Assembly: GCA_902825985.1 (NCBI GenBank)
Contig: CADEDC010000032.1
Location: forward strand, 21,100-61,510
Direction: 5' to 3'
Length of the DNA: 40,411 nt
From: an uncultured Acidobacteriota bacterium
GTDB lineage: Bacteria > Acidobacteriota > Vicinamibacteria > Vicinamibacterales > CAVVIG01
Notes under the pieces: model-generated
Database searches by the model: none
What the model was told of the DNA's origin: nothing
Seen by the model: only the letters and a program-made list of their open reading frames with translations
Translations under genes and position numbers: made by a program
Part shown: piece by piece, positions 15,812-24,593 of the stretch
Position numbering within the stretch: the stretch's first letter is position 1
Layout of the letters: each line of letters starts with the position of its first letter

Positions 15812-16996
15812 GTGGTGCCGGCAGCCGCCTGTTGTAGTCTGAGGACGTTCCCCCGTTGGCTTCCTGGATTGCTGGCGCTGTTCCTCGTCGGTGCACTCTT
15901 CCTCCAACCTGCCGTCCCGACGGATGAGCCCGATATCGTTGCGCTCGAACAGCAGCTCTTCCGGGCCATCGAGGAAAAGGACCGCTCGGCGCTCGACAGC
16001 CTGCTGAGCGATGACTTCGTGCTGCGCGGGTCACCCGACATGACGCGCGAGGTCTGGCTCACCAGTGCCGTCACGCTCTGCTGGGGTCCGAGCTGGGACG
16101 TGCAGCAGGTCTCGGTGCGGGCGGAAGGGGACACGCAGGTCGCGTCGTTCATCCTGAACTTCTATCGCGATCCGCTGACCTGCCGCCCGGCGATACTGCA
16201 GAGTCTGATCACCGACGTGTGGGTCCGTCGTGACTCCGGATGGAAGCTGTGGCTCCGCCACTCCGGCCCGGTGGGTGAATCCGGGCCGCGGGGGCAGTAC
16301 AGCCCGGTGCCGCCACCGCCGCCGCCGTTCGAGGGCCGCGGCGAACTGTCGTTCGTCTCGACCGGCGGCAACGCCTCGACGCAGACGCTCGGCTTTTCCA
16401 CGGAGCTGATCCGTCGCCACGCGCGCACGACGACGAATGGCCGGGCGTCGTTTCTCCGTTCGGCCACCGACGACATCGAGAATGCGCGGGTGCTGACGGC
16501 GCTGGTACGCCACAGCGTCCGCCTGTCCGACCGGGTCGAAGCGTTCGCCCGTGGCGGGTATCTGCGAGACAATTTTGCCGGCATCCAGCACCGGATGAAT
16601 GCCGACGCCGGCCTGAGCTACGTCGTCCGCCAGCCGGTGCCGCGCGCCTTGAAGTTCGATTTCGGCCTCGGTGCGACGCGCGAGAACCGGACCGTCGACG
16701 ACGATCAGTCGGTGCTCAACGCGACATTGGGCGTGTCGTTGCGGGCGCGGCTCTCGCCGACCGCCGAGCTCACGGCGGATGCGCAGGCCATCGCCGACCT
16801 CGAGCGGCTGCAGAACCACCGGCTCCTCAGCGACCTGTCGCTGACCGCAAGCCTGAACTCCATGTGGTCCGCCCGCATCGCCTACGCGACCCGCTTCGCG
16901 AACGAGCCGGTCCCCGGCTTCAAGCGGGCCGACCATACGCTGTCTGCTTCGCTGGCGATTCGATACGTGCGTCGCGCTCCAGGTGGGCGGCGCTGA
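15812..16996 (+). CDS. NTF2-like (DUF4440) domain fused to DUF481 outer-membrane barrel
   Basis: About 394 residues. After a hydrophobic export segment (WLPGLLALFLVGALFLQPA), residues ~40-150 resemble a SnoaL/NTF2-like DUF4440 domain (ALEQQLFRAIEEKDRSALDSLLSDDFVLRG, VRRDSGWKLWLRHSG). A Pro-rich linker (PPPPPPF) follows. Then comes a DUF481-type beta-barrel (GRGELSFVSTGGNASTQTLGFSTEL, alternating strands to the C-terminus), as in salt-induced outer-membrane proteins. The start is unsure: GTG at 15812 or 15815 follows the previous stop, but a -10-like TAGTCT (15835-15840) would favour a TTG at 15869. An ATG at 15692 would overlap the previous gene by over 100 bases. The fusion is the unusual feature. 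Confidence 0.72.
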   Translation: MVPAAACCSLRTFPRWLPGLLALFLVGALFLQPAVPTDEPDIVALEQQLFRAIEEKDRSALDSLLSDDFVLRGSPDMTREVWLTSAVTLCWGPSWDVQQVSVRAEGDTQVASFILNFYRDPLTCRPAILQSLITDVWVRRDSGWKLWLRHSGPVGESGPRGQYSPVPPPPPPFEGRGELSFVSTGGNASTQTLGFSTELIRRHARTTTNGRASFLRSATDDIENARVLTALVRHSVRLSDRVEAFARGGYLRDNFAGIQHRMNADAGLSYVVRQPVPRALKFDFGLGATRENRTVDDDQSVLNATLGVSLRARLSPTAELTADAQAIADLERLQNHRLLSDLSLTASLNSMWSARIAYATRFANEPVPGFKRADHTLSASLAIRYVRRAPGGRR

Positions 16997-17068
16997 TCGC
17001 GGATCCCCGCTTGCACCGGTTGCACGCGGCCCCTCAGGTGTCCGCCAACCAGTGGAGGAGAGTGACCC

Positions 17069-18010
17069 GTGAACAGTCGAGCATATCCACGAGATCGTCA
17101 AGTCGAGGCGCTGGCCCGTGGCCTGGGCTGGTTCAGCCTGGCGCTCGGCGCCGCTGAACTGCTGGCTCCCGAGCGGGTAGCCGCCGTCATCGGGGTGCGT
17201 CCGCAGAGACGCACCCTGAACCTGCTTCGTGCCTACGGCGCCCGCGAGATCGCGGCCGGCCTCGCCATCTTTGCCGCGCCGCGCGCCGCGGCCCCCCTCT
17301 GGTCGCGGGTCGCCGGCGACGCGGTGGACACCGCGACGCTCCTGGGGTGGAGCGCCGATGCCGACTCGGATCGGCAGCGCCTCGGCGTCGCGACCGCCGC
17401 GGTCGCCGGTGTCGGAGTGCTCGACCTGGTCTGCGCCCGGCAGTTGCAGGATCAGGCTGCCGGGGCGCCGCCGGTGTCACGCCGCGTGCACGTCGAACGG
17501 GTGACGACGCTCAATCGATCGGTCGAGGACGTCTATCGCTATTGGGCCGACTTCCGCAACTTCCCGCGTTTCATGCGCCACGTCGAGTCGGTGGAACTGC
17601 TCGGCGGCAACCGCTCGCACTGGCGGGTCTCGGCACCGGCCGGCATGACCGTCCAATGGGACGCCGAGATCGTCGAACAGCGCGACTCCGAGCTCATCGC
17701 CTGGCGGACGCTGCCGAATGCCGACGTCGAGCACAGCGGAACGGTGCGTTTCACGCCGGCGCCCGGGGCGCGTGGCACCGAAGTGCGCGTGGCGCTCGAC
17801 TTCGCACCACCGGCCGGGCGGCTCGGCCGCAGCATCGCGTGGCTGTTCCGCAAAGACCCGGACCAGCAGCTCCACGAGGACCTGCGGCGATTCAAGCAGC
17901 TGGTCGAATCCGGCGAGATTCCGCTTTCGGAGGGCTTCATGCTGTGGCGGCCGGGACAACCGGTGGCCAATCCCGAGGACGTCCGCTCGCTGGCGGGGGT
18001 GCGGTCATGA
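17069..18010 (+). CDS. SRPBCC cyclase/dehydrase protein with N-terminal membrane segment
   Basis: A 313-residue protein. The N-terminal ~120 residues are hydrophobic and contain [19 protein letters not shown] and [20 protein letters not shown], a DUF4267-like membrane unit. The remainder is an SRPBCC domain with [28 protein letters not shown], a pattern shared with polyketide cyclase/dehydrase-like and lipid-binding coenzyme-Q-type proteins. GGAGGAGAG before the GTG at 17069 fixes the start. Its TGA overlaps the ATG of the following alcohol dehydrogenase (ATGA), so the two proteins are made together. This pairing recurs in other bacteria. The ligand is unknown. Confidence 0.85.
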   Translation: MNSRAYPRDRQVEALARGLGWFSLALGAAELLAPERVAAVIGVRPQRRTLNLLRAYGAREIAAGLAIFAAPRAAAPLWSRVAGDAVDTATLLGWSADADSDRQRLGVATAAVAGVGVLDLVCARQLQDQAAGAPPVSRRVHVERVTTLNRSVEDVYRYWADFRNFPRFMRHVESVELLGGNRSHWRVSAPAGMTVQWDAEIVEQRDSELIAWRTLPNADVEHSGTVRFTPAPGARGTEVRVALDFAPPAGRLGRSIAWLFRKDPDQQLHEDLRRFKQLVESGEIPLSEGFMLWRPGQPVANPEDVRSLAGVRS

Positions 18011-19179
18011 AGGCGACCTGTTGGATGGGCACGCAGCAGGTGCAGGTCGTCGATGTTCCCGATCCGCAGATCCTCAATCCGCGCGACGCCATCGTCCGCA
18101 TCACCGCGACGGCGATCTGCGGGTCGGACCTGCATCTCTACAACGGCTTCATTCCCGGCATGCGGCGGGGTGACGTGCTCGGCCACGAGTTCATGGGCGA
18201 AGTCGTCGAGGTCGGCTCGGCGGTGCGCACTCTGAAGAGCGGCGACCGCGTGGTCGTGCCGTTCCCGATTGCCTGCGGCAACTGCTCGCAGTGCGAGCGC
18301 GAGATGTACTCGCTCTGCGAGAACTCCAATCCGAACGCGGTGATGGCCGAGAAGCTGTGGGGCTATTCACCGGCCGGCATCTTCGGGTATTCGCACCTGC
18401 TCGGGGGATTTGCCGGCGGGCAGGCGGAGTACGCACGCGTGCCGTTTGCCGACGTCGGCCCGATCAAGGTACCAGCGCACCTCAGCGATGAGCAGGTGCT
18501 GTTCCTCTCCGACATCTTCCCGACCGGCTACATGGCGGCGGAAGCGTGCAACATCCAGCCCGGCGACACGATCGCCGTCTGGGGCTGCGGACCGGTGGGA
18601 CAGCTGGCGATCGCGAGCGCCTACCTGCTGGGCGCCGAGCGCGTGATCGGCATCGACCGTTTCCCCTATCGCCTGCGGACCGCCCGCGAACGGGCCGGGG
18701 CCTGGGCGACGATCAACTACGAGGAGGAGGATCTCCATGAGTCCCTGATGGAGCTGACCGGCGGACGCGGACCCGATTCGACGATCGACGCCGTCGGCCT
18801 CGAAGGGCACGCTCCGGGACTGCACGGCGCCTACGACCGGGTGAAGACCGCGCTGATGCTGGAGACCGACCGCCCGGCGGCGCTGCGCCAGGCGATCATG
18901 GAGTGCCGGAGCGGCGGTACGGTGTCGGTCGCCGGCGTCTACGGCGGCTTCCTCGATTCGTTCCCGATGGGGGCCATCGTCAACCGCTCGCTGACCATCA
19001 AGTCGGGTCAGACGCACGTCCACCGCTACACCCGTCCGCTGCTCGACCGGATCGAACGGGGCGAGATCGACCCGAGCTTCGTCATCACCCATCGGATGAC
19101 GCTGGCCGAGGCCCCACACGGGTACGACATCTTCTCGCACAAGGAAGATGGGTGCCTCAAGGTGGTGCTGGCGCCGTGA
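18007..19179 (+). CDS. zinc-dependent alcohol dehydrogenase (MDR family)
   Basis: A 390-residue medium-chain dehydrogenase. The catalytic zinc ligands are C38 (AICGSD), H60 and E61 (GHEFMG). The structural zinc lobe has all four cysteines (C90, C93, C96, C104 in ACGNCSQCE and YSLCE). The Rossmann fold carries GCGPVGQLA, with an acidic residue at the next strand end (VIGIDRF), favouring NAD over NADP. The long insert and DLHLYNG segment resemble glutathione-independent formaldehyde dehydrogenases, but the substrate is not certain. It is translationally coupled to the SRPBCC gene through ATGA. A hairpin follows its stop. Confidence 0.92.
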   Translation: MKATCWMGTQQVQVVDVPDPQILNPRDAIVRITATAICGSDLHLYNGFIPGMRRGDVLGHEFMGEVVEVGSAVRTLKSGDRVVVPFPIACGNCSQCEREMYSLCENSNPNAVMAEKLWGYSPAGIFGYSHLLGGFAGGQAEYARVPFADVGPIKVPAHLSDEQVLFLSDIFPTGYMAAEACNIQPGDTIAVWGCGPVGQLAIASAYLLGAERVIGIDRFPYRLRTARERAGAWATINYEEEDLHESLMELTGGRGPDSTIDAVGLEGHAPGLHGAYDRVKTALMLETDRPAALRQAIMECRSGGTVSVAGVYGGFLDSFPMGAIVNRSLTIKSGQTHVHRYTRPLLDRIERGEIDPSFVITHRMTLAEAPHGYDIFSHKEDGCLKVVLAP

Positions 19180-19218
19180 GAGGGTCGTCGCCTGCCCAGT
19201 GGACGGTAGGTGACGTGT

Positions 19219-19244
19219 CGGGAGGCTGTCGTGCCCGCCTCCCG
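19219..19244. terminator. terminator hairpin after the alcohol dehydrogenase
   Basis: CGGGAGGC (19219-19226) and GCCTCCCG (19237-19244) form a perfect 8-bp stem with a ten-base loop, 40 bases after the dehydrogenase stop. No U-tract is present. Confidence 0.6.
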
Positions 19245-19264
19245 CCGGTGTGATGGGGAGCCCG

Positions 19265-19355
19265 TGGCTCATGTCGGTCCGCCAGAGTGGCGACCGAGCG
19301 AAGCTGCTCTCATCAGAGCAAGCGCGGTGCCAGTGCCGGGCGCCGGCATGAGCCA
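19265..19355. other. structured intergenic element with three nested hairpins
   Basis: An outer stem TGGCTCATG/CATGAGCCA (19265-19273 with 19347-19355) encloses three inner stems. These are TCGGTC/GACCGA extended by GCCA-GAG-TGGC (19274-19297), TGCTCT-CATC-AGAGCA (19305-19320) and GCCGG-GCG-CCGGC (19335-19347). The last shares one base with the outer stem. It sits between convergent genes and could be the terminator of the TPR gene or a small structured RNA. It lacks tRNA T-loop and acceptor features. Chance folding in GC-rich DNA cannot be excluded. Confidence 0.4.
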
Positions 19356-19383
19356 GGGTCGTCAGCTCGAGGGTATCCGTCGG

Positions 19384-21072
19384 TCAGAAACCGTCCAGGC
19401 TGATGGGCGGATCGGCGTTGGCGGCGGCGGCGTCGAACGCCCGCTGCACCCAGCCGGTGTCCTTCTGCTGGTGGATCAGGCTCTCGCGCAGCCCGAGCAG
19501 CGACCGCGGATTGCGTGGAACACGGCTCAGGTCGTCGCGGAACACGCGTTCCGCCGCCGCGGCGTCGCCAGCGGCGAGCAGTGCGGCACCGAGCGACTCG
19601 CGCAGCGGATAGAACCAGATCGGCGGTTCATCGTAAGGGACGCGATCGCCATGCGCAACCGCCTGCCGCCACAGGGCCACGGCGTCCTGCTGGCGTCCGC
19701 GCGCCGCGGCGATGCGTGCGTCGAGCACGGTGGTGGCGAGGGCGAGGATGTCGCGCGCCGTCGTGAGGCCGGTGCCGCCGAACAGCGCTGCGTCCGGCAC
19801 CGCTGCGGCCGCCGTGCTCAGGGCCTCTCGTGCCGCCGCCGCCGCGTCGGCGTCGCCCGTCCGGGCGAGTGCGACGCCGCGGGCGAAATGCCACCAGGCG
19901 GTCAGCACCGGGCGGGTCGGGGACGGCGCCGGCACGGCCAGCAGTTCATCATGCCGGCCGAAGCGCAGCAGCACCGACAGCGGCGTTGCTGCCATCGACT
20001 CGGCCATCGGCATCATGTCGAGATGCGGCGCGAGCGCGTCGGCGACCGCCGCCGCGGCGGACCGGGCCTCCGCGAGCCGTCCCTGCATCATGTGCGAATC
20101 GGCGAGGAAGTGCAGGTTGTGCGCGTAGTAGGCCATCTCGTAGAAGCCACCGCGGGGTGCCCTCGCCAGATACGCGCGGTCGGCATCGGCGCCGGCCTGG
20201 TTGGCGCGCGCCGCGCCCGCATGATCGCCGGTGCGGGCGTAGATGTGGGCCGGCATGTGAACCAGGTGCCCGGCGGCCGGCACGAGCCGTTCCAGCCGCT
20301 GGGCGCTGGCGAGACCGAGGTCCGGCTTCGGTGACGCTTCGACGGTGTGGATGTAGTAGTGGTTCGCCCCGACGTGATTGGGATCGCGGCGCAGCACCGA
20401 CTCGAGGACGCTCATGATCTGCAGCGTGTCGGCCGCCGGCCGGCCGTCCAGGGACCACAGCTTCCATGGCCGCAGGTTCATCAGGCTCTCGGCGTAGAGC
20501 GTCGCGGCGTCGAGATCGTCAGGGTAGCGCGCGGCGAGCCGGCGCATCGTCCCGCTGTAGCGGCGAGCGATCGCGGCGCGGTCGGCCGGCGGGCCGACCG
20601 CATAGCGCCCGGCCAGCGTCGCCACGTAGTCGCGCTCGGACGGCGGACCGTCGGCTGCGAGCGCCTGCGCGGTGAGCACCGCGGCGTTCGCCTGGGTCGC
20701 CCGCGGGTCGTCGACATCGAGGTTGTAGTTCGGTCCGAGTGCCCAGGCGATGCCCCAGTGCGGCATGGCGGCGCTCGGATCCAACTGAGCCGCGCGCGCG
20801 AACGAGCGCACGGCCTCCTCGTGGTTGAAGCCGAAGGCCAGCGTCATGCCCTGATCGAACCACGCCTGCGCCTCACGGGAGGTGGTCCGGATTGGATGGT
20901 GGTGCGTGCCCATCCCGGCCAGCAGCTCAGGGACGGCGACGGCGGCGGCGGGGGCCGCCGTGGCCGACGGTGTCGCGTCCGACGGGACACGCCCGGCTGG
21001 CGGCGGCGGGGCGCTGCACGCGGCCAGGGCAGCCAGGGCGCCACACACCACGTGCGCCAGTGTCCGTGACAT
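19384..21072 (-). CDS. TPR-repeat lipoprotein
   Basis: A 562-residue protein beginning MSRTLAHVVCGALAALAACSA, a lipoprotein signal with a lipobox LAAC (Cys19). The mature part has an Ala/Pro-rich linker, then a helical repeat domain with TPR units: QAWFDQGMTLAFGFNHEEAVRSFARAAQLDPSAAMPHWGIAWALG is an exact TPR pair. Later units include GANHYYIHTVEASPKPDLGLASAQRLE and HFARGVALARTGDADAAAAAREAL. This HxHH-containing, TPR-rich family is common in Acidobacteriota and probably holds protein partners at the membrane. It is divergent from the transglutaminase operon, sharing a 130-base control region with four AATGTCC half-sites. Frame extension to 21168 is rejected because it has no signal. Confidence 0.82.
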   Translation of the reverse strand: MSRTLAHVVCGALAALAACSAPPPPAGRVPSDATPSATAAPAAAVAVPELLAGMGTHHHPIRTTSREAQAWFDQGMTLAFGFNHEEAVRSFARAAQLDPSAAMPHWGIAWALGPNYNLDVDDPRATQANAAVLTAQALAADGPPSERDYVATLAGRYAVGPPADRAAIARRYSGTMRRLAARYPDDLDAATLYAESLMNLRPWKLWSLDGRPAADTLQIMSVLESVLRRDPNHVGANHYYIHTVEASPKPDLGLASAQRLERLVPAAGHLVHMPAHIYARTGDHAGAARANQAGADADRAYLARAPRGGFYEMAYYAHNLHFLADSHMMQGRLAEARSAAAAVADALAPHLDMMPMAESMAATPLSVLLRFGRHDELLAVPAPSPTRPVLTAWWHFARGVALARTGDADAAAAAREALSTAAAAVPDAALFGGTGLTTARDILALATTVLDARIAAARGRQQDAVALWRQAVAHGDRVPYDEPPIWFYPLRESLGAALLAAGDAAAAERVFRDDLSRVPRNPRSLLGLRESLIHQQKDTGWVQRAFDAAAANADPPISLDGF

Positions 21073-21093
21073 GGCCGCCAGTATCGCAGAATC

Positions 21094-21143
21094 GGACATT
21101 CTTGTGCGCCGGCCCGGCGCGGCGACATTAATGTCCAATGTCC
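21094..21143. promoter_or_regulatory. operator-like array of AATGTCC half-sites
   Basis: GGACATT (21094-21100), the perfect 12-base palindrome GACATTAATGTC (21124-21135, two back-to-back half-sites) and another AATGTCC (21137-21143) lie between the divergent TPR gene and the transglutaminase operon. The last two are direct repeats seven bases apart. Such AT-rich repeats are rare in this GC-rich DNA and look like binding sites for one regulator. Confidence 0.55.
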
Positions 21144-21163
21144 CCACGGCGTCGCAGGCCCGC

Positions 21164-21171
21164 GGCATAAT
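21164..21171 (+). promoter_or_regulatory. -10-like element of the transglutaminase operon
   Basis: GGCATAAT with its hexamer at 21166-21171 would start transcription near 21178, leaving a short leader with AAGG before the GTG at 21203. The ATG at 21170 lies inside the element and so cannot be the start. The AATGTCC array lies immediately upstream, at about -35 to -55. Confidence 0.45.
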
Positions 21172-21202
21172 GCCGTATCACCACTCCAAACAAGGCCTTG
21201 CC

Positions 21203-24200
21203 GTGAGCATCCACGTCGCCCTGACGCACTCCACGCACTACACCTACGACCGTGACGTTCGCCTGTCGCCGCAACTCGTCCGGCTGCGGCCGGCCCCGCA
21301 TTGCCGGACGCCCATCCTGTCGTACTCGCAGCGCATCACGCCGGCGGGGCATTTCGTCAACTGGCAGCAGGATCCGCAGAGCAACTACATCGCGCGCGTC
21401 ACGTTCCCGGACCCGGTGCGCGAGCTGCGGGTCGACATCGATCTGGTTGCCGAGCTGTCGATCTACAATCCGTTCGACTTCTTCCTCGAGCCGCACGCCG
21501 AGACGTTCCCGTTCGTCTACGAGCCGTGGCAACAGCACGAACTGCAGCCGTTCCTGCGGCTCGAGCCGCCGACGCCGGCGTTCAGCCGCTACCTCGCCGC
21601 GGTGCCGCGGGCGCCGCAGCGCACGATCGATCTGCTCGTCGGGATCAACCGGCTGCTGCACGAGCACGTGTCGTACGTCATCCGTCTCGAGCCTGGCGTG
21701 CAGACCACCGAGCAAACCCTGACGACGCGGGCGGGCTCGTGTCGCGACTCCGCCTGGCTGCTCGTCCAGCTGCTGCGCCATCTCGGGCTGGCCGCCCGCT
21801 TCGTCTCCGGCTACCTCATTCAGCTGCGGCCCGATGTGAAGGCAATCGACGGGCCGAGCGGGGCGGCCGACGATTTCACCGACCTCCACGCCTGGTGCGA
21901 GGTCTACCTGCCGGGCGCCGGCTGGATTGGCCTCGACCCGACGTCCGGCCTGCTGGCCGGCGAGGGCCACCTGCCGCTCGCCTGCACGCCGGAGCCGGCG
22001 AGTGCCGCGCCGCTGACCGGTTCGGTGGACGACTGCACGATGCAGTTCACCCATCACATGTCCATCCGCCGCATCGTCGAGTCGCCGCGGGTGACCAAGC
22101 CGTACACGGACGAGCAGTGGCAGGCGATCCTCGATCTCGGGCACGGCGTCGACGCGGCCCTGACGGCCGGCGACGTGCGGCTGACGATGGGCGGCGAGCC
22201 GACGTTCGTCTCGATCGACGACTTCGACGGCGCCGAATGGACGATCGCCGCGCTCGGTCCGACCAAGCGGCTGCGCGCCGCCGATCTGTTGTGGCGCGTG
22301 CGCGCGCACTTCGGCGCCACCGGGTTCGTCCACTTCGGCCAGGGCAAGTGGTACCCCGGGGAACAGCTGCCGCGCTGGGCGCTCGCCTGCTACTGGCGCG
22401 CCGACGGCGCGCCGTGCTGGACGGATGACGCGCTGTTCGCCGACGAAGCGACCCCGGACGGCGCCACCGCCGACGATGCGCGGCGGTTCCTCGAAGGGGT
22501 GGCGGACCATCTCGGCCTGGTGTCGGATCACGTGCTGCCGGGCTTCGAGGACGTGTTCTACTTCCTGTGGCGCGAACGTCGCCTGCCGGCGAACGTCGAC
22601 CCGTTCGACGCGCGCCTGGACGACGAGCTCGAGCGCGAGCGTCTGCGCCGCGTCTTCACACGCAGCCTCGATGCGCCGGTCGGTTTCGTGCTGCCGCTCG
22701 AGCGCGCCGGCCTCGGCGACGGGCGGCGCTGGCGCACCGGACCGTGGTTCTTCCGCGACGAGCGGATGTATCTGATTCCGGGCGACTCGCCGATGGGATA
22801 CCGGCTGCCGCTCGACTCGCTGCCGTGGGCGGCGGAGGGCGACCGCCCGCCGATCGTCGAGCGCGATCCGCTGGCGCCGCCGCGCCCGCTGCCGGGGTTC
22901 GACGAGCGGCGCGCCGCCAGCGCACCGCAACTGCAGCGCCCGCCGCTGAAATCGGCGGCCGGGTTCGTCCACGATGAGCCGCCGGTCGGCACCGGACGGC
23001 GCCCCGCCTCGCCGCGGGTGCCGCCGGCCGCGCCGCGCTTCCAGTCGGCGGCGTCGATCGTGCGGACGGCGATGTGCGCCGAGCCGCGCAACGGCGTCCT
23101 CTACGTCTTCATGCCGCCGGTGGCGGACGCCGCCGATTACCTGGCGCTCGTCGCGGCCGTCGAGGCGACCGCCGCGGCCCGGCGCGTCCGCGTGCTGCTC
23201 GAAGGCTACCCGCCGCCGTTCGACCCGTGCCTGAAGCACATCACCATCACCCCCGACCCGGGTGTCATCGAAGTGAACATCCACCCCGCGTCGACGTGGG
23301 ACGAGCTCACGGAGAACACGACCCGGCTGTACGACGAGGCGCGGCAGGCGCGGCTGGCCAGCGAGAAGTTCATGCTCGACGGCCGGCACACCGGCACCGG
23401 GGGCGGCAATCACTTCGTGCTCGGCGGCCCGACGCCGGCCGACAGCCCGTTCCTGCGGCGGCCCGATCTGCTGCGCAGCCTGGTCGGTTACTGGCACAAC
23501 CATCCGTCGCTGTCGTACCTGTTCTCGGGGCTGTTCATCGGGCCGACCAGCCAGGCGCCGCGCGTCGACGAGGCGCGGCACGACAGCGTCTACGAACTCG
23601 AGATCGCCTTGAACCGGCTGCCGCCGCCGGGCCGAGAGGTGCCGCCGTGGCTGATCGATCGCGCGCTGCGCCACCTGCTCGTCGATCTCACCGGCAACAC
23701 GCACCGGGCCGAGTTCTGCATCGACAAGCTCTACACGCCCGAGGCCGTGTCCGGCCGTCGCGGGCTGGTCGAGATGCGGGCGTTCGAGATGCCGCCACAC
23801 GCCCGTCTCAGCCTCGCCCAGCAGCTGTTGCTGCGCGCGCTCATCGCCCGCTTCTGGCAGCAGCCGTACGCCGCGCCGCTGGCGCGCTGGGGCACCGAGC
23901 TGCACGACCGTTTCATGCTGCCGCATTTCGTGTGGCTGGATTTCTGCGACGTGCTGCAGGAGACGCGCGACGCCGGCTTTGCCTTCTCACCGGACTGGTT
24001 CCGCGTCCACCTCGAATTCCGCTTCCCGCTGATGGGCGAGCTCGCGGTAAGCGCCATCCAGCTGACGCTGCGGCAGGCGCTCGAGCCGTGGCACGTCCTC
24101 GGCGAGGAGTCCACCGCCGGTGGCACCAGCCGGTTCGTCGATTCGTCGGTCGAGCGTCTGCAGGTCCTCGTCCAGGGCATCACTGGCGAGCGCCATGCCA

Positions 24201-24559
24201 TCACGTGCAACGGGCGGCCGGTGCCGCTGCATCCGACCGGCACCAACGGCGAGTACCTGGCCGGTGTCCGCTATCGGGCGTGGCAGCCGGCGTCGTGCCT
24301 GCACCCCGATATTCCCGTGCACACACCGCTCACCTTCGATATTGTCGATACGTGGATGGAACGCGCGGTGGCCGGTTGCCAGTACCATGTGATGCATCCT
24401 GGCGGGCGGAACTACGACCAGTTCCCGGTGAACGGCTACGAGGCCGAAAGCCGGCGGCTGGCGCGCTTCTCCCGGCTGGCGCACACGCCGGGCCGAGTCA
24501 CCGTCGCCCGGGTCGAGCGGCGGCGCGAGTTCCCCTACACCCTGGATCTGCGGACCTGA
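21203..24559 (+). CDS. large transglutaminase-like protein with DUF2126
   Basis: A 1118-residue protein, first gene of the operon. The N-terminal ~80 residues are the beta-sandwich typical of bacterial transglutaminase-like proteins (HVALTHSTHYTYDRDVRLSPQ). Residues ~150-260 are the papain-fold domain with the triad C180 (RAGSCRD), H229 (DLHAWCE) and D245 (GLDPTSG). The rest is the large DUF2126 region, with LTMGGEPTFVSIDD, GQGKWYPGEQLPRWAL, a glutamine-synthetase-like HITITPDPGVIEVNIHPA and a C-terminal YDQFPVNGYEAESRRLARF. The DUF2126 part is proposed to be a glutamine-synthetase-like amidoligase. The protein is cytosolic with no signal. GTG at 21203 matches the family's MSIHVAL start. Its length fits the family. 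Product unknown. Confidence 0.9.
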   Translation: MSIHVALTHSTHYTYDRDVRLSPQLVRLRPAPHCRTPILSYSQRITPAGHFVNWQQDPQSNYIARVTFPDPVRELRVDIDLVAELSIYNPFDFFLEPHAETFPFVYEPWQQHELQPFLRLEPPTPAFSRYLAAVPRAPQRTIDLLVGINRLLHEHVSYVIRLEPGVQTTEQTLTTRAGSCRDSAWLLVQLLRHLGLAARFVSGYLIQLRPDVKAIDGPSGAADDFTDLHAWCEVYLPGAGWIGLDPTSGLLAGEGHLPLACTPEPASAAPLTGSVDDCTMQFTHHMSIRRIVESPRVTKPYTDEQWQAILDLGHGVDAALTAGDVRLTMGGEPTFVSIDDFDGAEWTIAALGPTKRLRAADLLWRVRAHFGATGFVHFGQGKWYPGEQLPRWALACYWRADGAPCWTDDALFADEATPDGATADDARRFLEGVADHLGLVSDHVLPGFEDVFYFLWRERRLPANVDPFDARLDDELERERLRRVFTRSLDAPVGFVLPLERAGLGDGRRWRTGPWFFRDERMYLIPGDSPMGYRLPLDSLPWAAEGDRPPIVERDPLAPPRPLPGFDERRAASAPQLQRPPLKSAAGFVHDEPPVGTGRRPASPRVPPAAPRFQSAASIVRTAMCAEPRNGVLYVFMPPVADAADYLALVAAVEATAAARRVRVLLEGYPPPFDPCLKHITITPDPGVIEVNIHPASTWDELTENTTRLYDEARQARLASEKFMLDGRHTGTGGGNHFVLGGPTPADSPFLRRPDLLRSLVGYWHNHPSLSYLFSGLFIGPTSQAPRVDEARHDSVYELEIALNRLPPPGREVPPWLIDRALRHLLVDLTGNTHRAEFCIDKLYTPEAVSGRRGLVEMRAFEMPPHARLSLAQQLLLRALIARFWQQPYAAPLARWGTELHDRFMLPHFVWLDFCDVLQETRDAGFAFSPDWFRVHLEFRFPLMGELAVSAIQLTLRQALEPWHVLGEESTAGGTSRFVDSSVERLQVLVQGITGERHAITCNGRPVPLHPTGTNGEYLAGVRYRAWQPASCLHPDIPVHTPLTFDIVDTWMERAVAGCQYHVMHPGGRNYDQFPVNGYEAESRRLARFSRLAHTPGRVTVARVERRREFPYTLDLRT

Positions 24560-24593
24560 CCGGGGCCGAGCTGACGACATGGCGTAGATCGTG

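Noticed and set aside
19265..19355. tRNA or tmRNA-like gene
   Set aside because: The element has a cloverleaf-like outline and a CCA near its 3' end, but no TTC-type T-loop, no D-loop or anticodon arm of the right size, and a poor acceptor.
20882..21202. N-terminal extension of the large transglutaminase
   Set aside because: It would overlap the TPR gene's coding start and include the -10 element. The family begins at the SIHVALTH segment.
21128..23926. 932-residue minus-strand ORF
   Set aside because: It lies antisense to the large transglutaminase gene, whose protein has intact catalytic motifs. The antisense product is Arg-rich and featureless.
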